The notes below the pieces were generated by a model. The model was not told the origin of the DNA, searched no databases, and worked only from the letters and a program-made list of their open reading frames with translations. The translations under genes were made by a program, and so were the position numbers. This document shows positions 55,812 through 62,547 of a stretch of DNA of 64,000 nt, in pieces; the first letter of the stretch is position 1; the number at the start of each line of letters is the position of its first letter. Source of the DNA: Mucilaginibacter flavidus (GTDB lineage: Bacteria > Bacteroidota > Bacteroidia > Sphingobacteriales > Sphingobacteriaceae); assembly GCF_024055575.1 (NCBI RefSeq), contig NZ_JAMXOE010000030.1, positions 1-64,000 of the forward strand, written 5' to 3'.

Positions 55812-56012
55812 ATGAACAGCTTAAAACCATTTGCGATAAACCGTATCGCGATAAACAATATCGGGATATTTCTATCCCGCAGTAAGGAGCAAGTTTGTGT
55901 TTTTGTTGCCACAAAAACATCCCGGATGCCTGACAGCACCGGGCAAACTTGCCTTTTGCGCCCGCTGGTTGCAAAAGGGAAAAATGAAGGAACAGCAATG
56001 AGTTACCAATGA
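55812..56012 (+). CDS. Doubtful small ORF inside the candidate oriT
   Basis: 66 codons fitting exactly between the neighbouring genes: its ATG is 1 bp after the previous stop and its TGA overlaps the mobC-like ATG. That spacing looks like a real coupled gene, but the DNA is packed with inverted repeats (see 55862-55978), and the encoded peptide shows no domain and unusual composition. I think the hairpins, not the peptide, are what is being kept. Confidence 0.25.
   Translation: MNSLKPFAINRIAINNIGIFLSRSKEQVCVFVATKTSRMPDSTGQTCLLRPLVAKGKNEGTAMSYQ
55862..55978 (+). other. Candidate origin of transfer (oriT)
   Basis: Four inverted repeats in 117 bp, directly before the MobC-like and relaxase genes: CGGGATA/TATCCCG (55862-55879), TGTTTTTGT/ACAAAAACA (55898-55919), CCCGG-TGC/GCA-CCGGG (55921-55943, one bulge) and CCTTTTGC/GCAAAAGG (55952-55978). 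Hairpin clusters next to relaxase genes are the usual sign of oriT. The nick site cannot be placed by eye. Confidence 0.6.
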
Positions 56013-56413
56013 AAACGATAATAAAGACGAACGATAATAAACAGGTAACGCAGCCAAAAAACAAAGGTGGGGCACCTAAGAAAAGGGTGAGACGGGAGTT
56101 GATTATTCGTATTAGGATGACAGCGACCGAACGGTTTTATATCGAAAATAAAGCCAAAGCCGCCGGAATGCGTTCAAGCAGCTGGATACGGGCGGCGGCT
56201 AAAAGTGCAAAGGTGGTTCCCCGATTAACAGACGATGAGCGGCGAATCCTTTGGATGCTTGCAGAGCTGGCAAATAACCTCAACCAGCTAACAAAGCGTG
56301 CGCATCAACTTGGGTTATTAAGAGTTGTAAGGGATTGCAGTCAAATTATGAAGGAGATAGATATTACTTTAAAAAATCTCAATAGCCATGATAGGGAAAG
56401 TGATAACCGGTAA
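56009..56413 (+). CDS. MobC-like relaxosome accessory protein
   Basis: 134 residues, basic. Pattern of the Bacteroidota MobC/BmgB group: GGAPKKRVRRE, an RHH-like RIRMTATERFYIENKAKAAGM, then WIRAAA and a C-terminal helix LAELANNLNQLTKRAHQLG. It would bind near oriT and help the relaxase open the nick region. It overlaps the relaxase gene by 26 bp. Confidence 0.88.
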   Translation: MKTIIKTNDNKQVTQPKNKGGAPKKRVRRELIIRIRMTATERFYIENKAKAAGMRSSSWIRAAAKSAKVVPRLTDDERRILWMLAELANNLNQLTKRAHQLGLLRVVRDCSQIMKEIDITLKNLNSHDRESDNR

Positions 56414-57371
56414 AAGCTTTGGCGGGTGTATTCGCTATGTGGTACAAAAACATGACGCTATTATACTGAATGCGGCAGGCGTAAGAATGCAAGAGGTTAA
56501 CCAGATTATCAATGATTTCAATTTGCAACGGAAGTACAACCCGAATTTAGGAAAGGCAGTGGGTCACATTGCTTTAAGCTGGAGCGTAAACGACCTTGCA
56601 AAATTAACAGATGAAGTAATGGTAAATATGGCAAAAGAATATCTGCAAAGGATGAAAATACAAGATACGCAGTACCTAATCGTTAAACACCAGGATAAAA
56701 GTCACCCGCATATTCATATCGTTTACAACCGGGTAAACAACAATGGAAAAACCATATCAGATAACTTTCAAAAACAGCGGAATGTTCAGGTAGCAAAGCA
56801 ACTTACTTTAAAGCACGGCCTTTTCATAGCACCAGGTAAGGATAAGGTTAACCGGCAGCAGCTTAAAGGCGAGGATAAAGTCAAATATGAATTATTTGAT
56901 GCTATCAAAATGGCCAGCAAAAAGGTAAAAAATATCACTGAGCTAATACAGGTATTGGAAAAACAAGGAATAATTACCCATTTGAAATATAAAGGTAACA
57001 CCAACGAAATACAGGGCATTAGTTTCAGCAAGGGGCAATTCAAGTTTAAAGGGTCGGAGATTGACCGTAGCTTGAGTTATTCAAGACTTACCCGGTTATT
57101 AGAACAACAGCTGGTTGAACAAGAAAAGAGCTTGGCCGATCAGTTAAGGGATGTAATGAACGCAAAGAAGGAACGGGAAAGTGAAAACAAGACTGAACAA
57201 ATTACCTACTTAAAGCCCGAACCGGAATCTCATTATCTGACGCAATCACTATCAGTGGGAGCAGATTTATTACAGGGCTTGCTAGGCAACATTGCCGACG
57301 ATGATGATGGCCCGGAAAGAAAACGTCGAAAGAAAAATGAACAACAACAAGGCAGAGGAATATCAAGATGA
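56388..57371 (+). CDS. MOBP-type relaxase (mobilization nuclease)
   Basis: 327 residues. The relaxase fold shows the candidate catalytic Tyr in CIRYVVQ (Y17) and the metal-binding histidine triad HPHIH (H106, H108, H110). The C-terminal region from about 240 is a charged helical tail with RKRRKKNEQQQ. It nicks one strand at oriT and stays attached to lead it into the recipient. It overlaps mobC upstream and the next gene by 4 bp. No coupling protein or type IV secretion genes are in the window, so transfer would rely on another element. Confidence 0.92.
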   Translation: MIGKVITGKSFGGCIRYVVQKHDAIILNAAGVRMQEVNQIINDFNLQRKYNPNLGKAVGHIALSWSVNDLAKLTDEVMVNMAKEYLQRMKIQDTQYLIVKHQDKSHPHIHIVYNRVNNNGKTISDNFQKQRNVQVAKQLTLKHGLFIAPGKDKVNRQQLKGEDKVKYELFDAIKMASKKVKNITELIQVLEKQGIITHLKYKGNTNEIQGISFSKGQFKFKGSEIDRSLSYSRLTRLLEQQLVEQEKSLADQLRDVMNAKKERESENKTEQITYLKPEPESHYLTQSLSVGADLLQGLLGNIADDDDGPERKRRKKNEQQQGRGISR

Positions 57372-57892
57372 AAGAGATAGATGAACTAAAAGAAAGAATG
57401 GATAGCAACGACGAGGTCATAGATAACCTTGTAAAAAAGAATACTGAATTGGAAAAGAAGTTAGCGCAATTTGTTGAAACGCCAATTCCTGATTATTCCG
57501 CTGGCATAAATACAATTCTAACTGAAATACGGAATTTTAAACAGGGTAACAAAGGTGATGAGGAATTGGCCTTGCTAAAGCAGTTAAATGAAAAACTGGA
57601 TGATATACCAACATCCGCCACTAAACAATTACGCATTTTATTGTTTCCTGAAACCAATCAGGGACAGTATTATAAAATCGTTTTTGGAAGGCTAATTCCC
57701 TGGGGTATTTGCCTTGTGGTTATAACTTATTTATATTCTCTAGGTGGCAGAGCAATTGATGCTTACGGGCAGCATAAGAAAAATGAACAGTCAGATCATT
57801 ATCAGCGGGCATGGATTTATTTAAAGCAAACCGCGAAAAAGAGAACTTTATCCGCTATGGATATGGCTTTTGCAAAAACAAATAATAAATAG
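57368..57892 (+). CDS. Coiled-coil membrane protein of the mobilization operon
   Basis: 174 residues. An N-terminal coiled coil (IDELKERMDSNDEVIDNLVK, then KKNTELEKKLAQF) leads to a membrane helix around 115-130 (IPWGICLVVITYLYSLGG) and a charged C-terminal tail. It is coupled to the relaxase gene by an ATGA overlap. Proteins of this shape close many Bacteroidota mobilization operons; the role is not known. Confidence 0.75.
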   Translation: MKEIDELKERMDSNDEVIDNLVKKNTELEKKLAQFVETPIPDYSAGINTILTEIRNFKQGNKGDEELALLKQLNEKLDDIPTSATKQLRILLFPETNQGQYYKIVFGRLIPWGICLVVITYLYSLGGRAIDAYGQHKKNEQSDHYQRAWIYLKQTAKKRTLSAMDMAFAKTNNK

Positions 57893-57970
57893 CCGTTACA
57901 ACTATTCTTATATATAGCTGTGCCTCGGACTATATATCAGGTAAAATATAGAGTTATATAACTGAATAGC

Positions 57971-58366
57971 TTATTTGTTTTTTAAGATTTCGACCTTTTC
58001 CTGTTCGGCTTTTAAAAGGCGTTCCAGTAGGGCGATTTTGTCATTATATAACTCTACTATTTTATCAATAGGGTTAAACGAAGGTTGAAAATTTATTGCA
58101 TTTAAGGTCGAAGTATCTTGACTTGTAAAAGTGTTTGAAATTATATTTAACACGGCTTCGTCATTGAAGTTTTTAATTGCTTCCGGCGAAACACCCAATA
58201 CCACAGCTATTTTATTCAAGGTAGAATCTTCCACTTCAGCGCTTTGCTCGATCTTGGAAATGGTCTGTTGACTGATGCCGAGTTCAAATGCCAGGGTATC
58301 TTGTTTCATGCCACGCAGTTCGCGGATCTTGCTGATTTTTCTTCCGATGTGTAAGGTCTCTGCCAT
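57971..58366 (-). CDS. XRE-family HTH regulator
   Basis: 131 residues, opposite to the mobilization operon. HTH_3 at residues about 8-65 (IRELRGMKQDTLAFELGISQ, then QTISKIEQS), followed by a linker and a C-terminal Leu/Glu-rich helix (IALLERLLKAEQEKVEIL) that probably dimerises it. It is a likely repressor of element genes or of itself. Confidence 0.88.
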   Translation of the reverse strand: MAETLHIGRKISKIRELRGMKQDTLAFELGISQQTISKIEQSAEVEDSTLNKIAVVLGVSPEAIKNFNDEAVLNIISNTFTSQDTSTLNAINFQPSFNPIDKIVELYNDKIALLERLLKAEQEKVEILKNK

Positions 58367-58461
58367 GGGTCAAATGTATTATTTAATTGTAAAGGTACAA
58401 AACAAGCGAAACTTTGTGAAATACTAATCAAAATGGTATGGTACGGGGATGACTGCTTTTA

Positions 58462-58550
58462 CATTTGGTTATTGCATCGACGCAATTGCCGCCAGGAGAC
58501 CGCTAAGCCGCAGCGGCGTGAGGGAAGGCCGGGATTACCCGGTCTTTTCT
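58462..58550 (+). ncRNA. Possible small structured RNA ending in a terminator
   Basis: Successive stems ATTGC/GCAAT, CCGC/GCGG (around CTAAGCCGCA) and GGCCGGG/CCCGGTC (58527-58544), the last followed by TTTTCT. It lies in the long spacer between two divergent genes and is much more GC-rich than its surroundings. It could be an sRNA or a terminator with chance stems; I recognise no Rfam family. Confidence 0.35.
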
Positions 58551-58603
58551 CCCCGCAGTAAATGTTCAAATAACCACGAATATTTACCTCTGATCTTAAA
58601 ATA

Positions 58604-58636
58604 AAAGCCCCTTCAAACTCGCTCCTTAGGGGCTTT
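58604..58636 (-). terminator. Minus-oriented hairpin terminator
   Basis: AAAGCCCCT (58604-58612) pairs with AGGGGCTTT (58628-58636). On the minus strand the stem is followed by TATTTTAAG. No minus-strand gene lies upstream of it, so it may insulate the XRE gene from read-through or belong to a lost gene. Confidence 0.5.
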
Positions 58637-58854
58637 AACCTAAACCTTATCACAATAGGCGGAAGAATTCCGCCGTTTGAACCGCAAATATAAGGAATGT
58701 CTATTGATTGGTAAGCGATGGCCCGGCCCTTCCCGGGTATCATTTGAAGTTTAATACAACGCGTTTTGATGTGAAATACCGGTCTTTTCGGTTCGGTACG
58801 GCTTGTTGCTGCTTTTCTTTTGTTATGCTGGTTAATGAGGGCCGGTATAATAAT

Positions 58855-60351
58855 ATGGTTATGGATAATTTAGTTTATGCCCCGTGGGAACAAATGCCTT
58901 TTCATCTTCGCCTTGAAGAGGTTCAGCGTCCGTTATCGGTTTTGGAGGAGTTCTTTTTTATCAGGTGCCCGGCAAGTCATTTAAAGTTTTTGAAGGAATG
59001 GCGTCATTTTGTTTTGTGTGACCAGTTTTATAACGATAAGTCCGACGGGCCTGGGCATTTGCTGTTTGTTCATGAATGGAATATAAAACTACTGGAAGCA
59101 CTATACCTGGTGCTGCTGGACTATAAAGAGAACCGGTACCAGTTTATGCCGGTGCCTGACGACCAGCTATCCGCAGAGGAACGGAGGTGGTCATGGTTTC
59201 CAAAGGAACTGGCTCAGGACGAACAGGCTGACCCGTACCTGGCTGTTAACCGGATTTTTAAAAAGATCAGTTTGCCAAAGTTCAGAGATTATTTGAAGGA
59301 GTGGCTGTCGGCGGCTTTGTATAAGCAGGAGATTGACGAGTCGATGCGGCCTGCGGAGGTGGTTAAGGTTTTTGACAGCCTGGAGAAACTTTATTGCGCT
59401 GCTTGGCTGATCAGGCAGCGTCAGGGTAACGATACGGAAAATGAGGCGCTGGATAGGCAAGAAGACTTGGCGAATGAGACTGTTGGGGTAGAACTTCCCG
59501 TTGAAATCAAAGAACCAGAACCATTATTAAAGCTGGATTTCTTCAAAACAATGCGTGCGCTATGTTCGGGATTAACTGGTGCCGGGGAACTAGGGCTTGA
59601 TGAGGTAAAGACAGTAATTTTAAAGGAGGTTCCTTCGGTTCGTAACATAGTAGTACTGGGGATGCACGCTAAACTTTATACCTATTACCTGTTGGTAGTT
59701 ATCCATGATTCAGATAAGACGCCGGAACATGAGGTAGCAAATAAGATCGAGGACATTTGTAAGCAATTGGCTGCTGTATTTGCTATAGTTCATAGAGCGG
59801 CATGGGCAAGCCAGGAGATTGTGGCCGGGGACCATTTTTGGAATAATGCTATATATAACGGTACAGAGGTATATACCTCAGAAGGGTTTACATTGCCGGA
59901 ACATAAAGCTGTGGGGAAGGATGAGCGGAAGGAAGCGGCGCGAAAGGACTGGAACCGCTGGGGAAGGCAGGGCTTGCAATTTTTAAAGGGTGCGAAGCGG
60001 TATGTAGAAGAGGAGCAATATGGAATTGCTGTATTTATGCTGCACCAGGCGGCGGAAAGCTGTTTGATCGGCATTATACGGGTATTGTCGGGATACCGGA
60101 CTTCATCACATAACCTTTCGCGGATGTTAAGGCTTACGCTGTTGTATACGGACGAGATAATGGATGTGCTGGAGCTGGAAAAGCCGGAGGAGGCGAAGCT
60201 ATTTAATTTGCTGCAATCTGCCTATTCGGAGGCGAGGTATAAAGGTGACTTTTGGCTGGAGGAAACAACGGCAAAGCTTTTATCACTTAAGGTTCAGCTA
60301 TTAGTAAAAAAGATTGAAGTTTTTTATTTGAAATTGATTAGTACTCCCTAA
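58855..60351 (+). CDS. HEPN-domain protein with nucleotidyltransferase-like middle region
   Basis: 498 residues from the ATG at 58855 (GAGGG ahead of it). The N-terminal 220 residues form an unassigned helical, Trp-rich domain (EWRHFVLCDQFYND). The middle (about 245-335) resembles a minimal nucleotidyltransferase fold (VRNIVVLGMHAKLYTYYLLV) but lacks a clear GSxxxG motif. The C-terminal 130 residues match HEPN: QYGIAVFMLHQAAESCLIGI, then YRTSSHNL and a final helix with EARYKGDFW. HEPN proteins are often RNases or toxin halves in defence and mobile DNA. It might also be a metabolic or regulatory gene of the element. Confidence 0.65.
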   Translation: MVMDNLVYAPWEQMPFHLRLEEVQRPLSVLEEFFFIRCPASHLKFLKEWRHFVLCDQFYNDKSDGPGHLLFVHEWNIKLLEALYLVLLDYKENRYQFMPVPDDQLSAEERRWSWFPKELAQDEQADPYLAVNRIFKKISLPKFRDYLKEWLSAALYKQEIDESMRPAEVVKVFDSLEKLYCAAWLIRQRQGNDTENEALDRQEDLANETVGVELPVEIKEPEPLLKLDFFKTMRALCSGLTGAGELGLDEVKTVILKEVPSVRNIVVLGMHAKLYTYYLLVVIHDSDKTPEHEVANKIEDICKQLAAVFAIVHRAAWASQEIVAGDHFWNNAIYNGTEVYTSEGFTLPEHKAVGKDERKEAARKDWNRWGRQGLQFLKGAKRYVEEEQYGIAVFMLHQAAESCLIGIIRVLSGYRTSSHNLSRMLRLTLLYTDEIMDVLELEKPEEAKLFNLLQSAYSEARYKGDFWLEETTAKLLSLKVQLLVKKIEVFYLKLISTP

Positions 60352-61377
60352 ATTTTAAATACTATTTAAAATAAACACCCCGTTGGAAAGGGCGGCTGCG
60401 GCAGGCGGCTTCATTGCACCTCGCGCTATGCGCCGGGTTCCATTGCACCGCCAGCCTCGCTGCCTGGATTGGTGCAGGAGTGCTGCTCGTTCCTCGCGCA
60501 CACCTGCTTTTGGATTTTATATGACAGTACCATTGCACCACGTTCACAAAATTAGCACCGCAGGAAAACAGTAAAGGGTATATGAACCCCGATGATAGGA
60601 TCGGGGCCCTTGACAGTTTTCCTGCTAGCTGCTGCCGGTTGTTTACGTATTGCAATGGTATGGTGTGGCAAGATCGGCGGGGTAAATCCGATGTTTATTT
60701 CAAGCAATTTCGTTAAAACAAACGACAGGTTTTCGTCAAACGAGATATTTGCTTTTCAACCCCTTTTGCATTTATATTCTGGTTAGACTTGCTTTATCCA
60801 AATGACATTATTATCAGGAAGCATCATAAAAAGATCTGTCATTGATCCCAGGCTCGTTTAAATACTGTATGTAAGATTGATTTCGGAAACATCGCTTGCT
60901 GTATAATTTTCACGTATCATCCAGCAACCGCTGTTCTGCGGTTGAATGTGCCTGGCATTTTATCAGTAAGCGTCCCAACAACTTATGTAACGTTCCCATT
61001 TCAGTGCGGATGTTTAAAAAATTCAGGATCAAATACTTAAATGTAAATTATCATGTCATACAGTTAATAAAAATAAAAAAAAATAAAAAAATTGGGATTA
61101 AATAATCTTTTAGTTAATATTGGAGTACCGAAACAACAAAAACCAAAACCGATAAAATGAAACAACCTTTGCCACCAATCAGAATAACAAACTTTCTTTT
61201 TTTAATTGCCTATTTAGCTACCTATTAACCGTGCTGGCGTGTTAGCGCCTTAATTTTGTGGCTTATTCAGTCGTTTTTCTCATCCCTGTCATTTGGCGTG
61301 CGCCTTGTGAATTAAAAAGATGTGTGACTAAAGCTGTTAAGAATTGACCAACCCTAGACAATATTTTACTATTTCAT
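60352..61377. other. Gene-free kilobase at the possible right border of the island
   Basis: No gene over 80 codons is convincing. Contents include CATTGCACC three times (60412, 60441, 60531), a long nested hairpin (60560-60625), and a perfect CAACCGC/GCGGTTG hairpin (60925-60944). There is also an AT-rich promoter-like zone after 61060, and a 23-codon frame at 61157-61228 for a hydrophobic peptide. The change from GC-rich to AT-rich within it, and the lack of genes, suggest a junction between unrelated segments. Confidence 0.5.
60560..60625. repeat. Long nested hairpin
   Basis: The outer arms GCAGGAAAAC (60560-60569) and GTTTTCCTGC (60616-60625) are perfect. An inner stem CCCCGAT/ATCGGGG (60587-60606) sits inside. 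Function unknown. Confidence 0.6.
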
Positions 61378-61950
61378 ATGCAAAAAAAAGACGAATCAAA
61401 AAACTTCAAACGGATATGGTTTATAAGCTACCAAGTAGCAATAGTATGTGCAATTGTATACCTGCTTCTTACACACTTTGTGAAAAATGACAAAATTGCC
61501 TATGTCGATTCAGCACGAATTTTAAATGAATATAAAGGCTCAAAAGATGCTAAGAAAGCTTATGAAATAAAAGCCAAGCGGTGGCAGGCCAATATAGATA
61601 CACTTACAAATGAGGTTAAGACTGCGATTCAGAAGTATGAAAAAAGCCTTGCAACGCTCACACCAAAAGAACAGGAACTCAGTAAGGAACTGATAAAGGG
61701 AAAGGAGCGTTCCTTAAACGATTATCAGCGTGCGATACAGCAAAATGCAAAAGAGGAGGATGGAAAACTTACGCAGCAAGTCGTCACCGAAATAAATGCT
61801 TTCTTGATAAAGTATGGTAAAGAGCATAATTACAAACTCATCCTTATCGCCAACCAGTCGGGAACAATCGCCTATGCAAGAGAGGGCCTGGATATCTCAA
61901 CTGGTGTTATTGAGGAACTAAACAAACAATTTGGGGAAAAAGATAAATGA
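61378..61950 (+). CDS. OmpH/Skp-like chaperone, membrane-anchored
   Basis: 190 residues. A cytosolic tail and one membrane helix (about 14-33, FISYQVAIVCAIVYLLLTHF) are followed by the OmpH domain beginning IAYVDSARILNEYKG. Its long helical tentacle region is rich in Lys/Glu, and it returns with YKLILIANQSGTIAYAREGLDIS. Skp-type chaperones hold unfolded outer-membrane or secreted proteins in the periplasm. It is linked by a 4-bp overlap to a lipoprotein gene and then to a large RHS-type protein, so it may be a dedicated chaperone for that protein. Confidence 0.85.
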   Translation: MQKKDESKNFKRIWFISYQVAIVCAIVYLLLTHFVKNDKIAYVDSARILNEYKGSKDAKKAYEIKAKRWQANIDTLTNEVKTAIQKYEKSLATLTPKEQELSKELIKGKERSLNDYQRAIQQNAKEEDGKLTQQVVTEINAFLIKYGKEHNYKLILIANQSGTIAYAREGLDISTGVIEELNKQFGEKDK

Positions 61951-62525
61951 AACGAATGCTGATCGCCTTCTTATTAATGTGTTTGTTTTCCGCTTGTGAA
62001 AGTAGCAAAAGCAAGACATTTAAGACACGGGCAGAACTCATCAAATATATCAATAATCCGGAAAACGGATTAAAAAAAACGGATTCGTCCGGAACGGTAA
62101 AAGCAACGTTTACCTATAGGCCTGCGGAACTGATTTTACCCAAACAGATGACCTATACAAAAGATCAATTGGAGTTAGTACGGAAATATCAAAATAGCCT
62201 GGCCTTTGTTATCGGTTTTACAGCGAACGGTAAAGAGGTGCTGAACCATCTCCAATCAGGCCAATATAGCGGAATCGTTCAAACATTTGGCTTTAGAATG
62301 GAAAGATATATAAAAGCCATACCGGATGGCGCCGCCGCGGTTAGTGCCGAACAGTGTCTTTTCCTGCAGACATTCGGAATGGGTGCCGCGAACCAGCTAT
62401 TGGTAGTTTTTGATAAACGGAAATTAATTCATTCCAAAAAAATAGATTTTGTTGTAGGTGAATTTGGGCTGCGTACCGGCGACCTGCATTTCAGCTTCCG
62501 CACAGAAGATTTAATGAATATATAA
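61947..62525 (+). CDS. Hypothetical lipoprotein of the RHS cluster
   Basis: 192 residues with a lipoprotein leader (lipobox FSAC). The mature protein has helical and beta segments without a known motif (LELVRKYQNSLAFVIGFTANG). It overlaps the OmpH-like gene (ATGA) and is 22 bp ahead of the RHS-type gene, so the three are probably one operon concerned with export or surface display of the RHS protein. Confidence 0.75.
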   Translation: MKRMLIAFLLMCLFSACESSKSKTFKTRAELIKYINNPENGLKKTDSSGTVKATFTYRPAELILPKQMTYTKDQLELVRKYQNSLAFVIGFTANGKEVLNHLQSGQYSGIVQTFGFRMERYIKAIPDGAAAVSAEQCLFLQTFGMGAANQLLVVFDKRKLIHSKKIDFVVGEFGLRTGDLHFSFRTEDLMNI

Positions 62526-62547
62526 CAAAGAACAAACCCCGAACCTT

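Larger units (their letters stand above)
58367..58854. other. Structured spacer before the HEPN gene
   Basis: About 490 bases without a gene. It includes a possible structured RNA (58462-58550), an oppositely oriented hairpin (58604-58636) and an open frame before 58855 that begins only with TTG and whose peptide is Cys-rich and unconvincing. Confidence 0.5.
40244..60351. mobile_element. Integrative mobilizable defence island (right end not located)
   Basis: Left border at the 3' end of tRNA-Glu, followed by a tyrosine integrase, an ORF6N protein, two defence-type gene clusters, an HTH/MobC/MOBP-relaxase module and an XRE regulator. This set is typical of Bacteroidota mobilizable elements. 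No conjugation (Tra) genes are seen, so it would need a helper. The right end given is only the last gene with island character. I saw no repeat of the tRNA 3' end in the window. Confidence 0.65.

Noticed and set aside
61157..61228. 23-codon hydrophobic peptide before the OmpH gene
   Set aside because: Too short to support without conservation or expression data; kept only as a note in the spacer entry.
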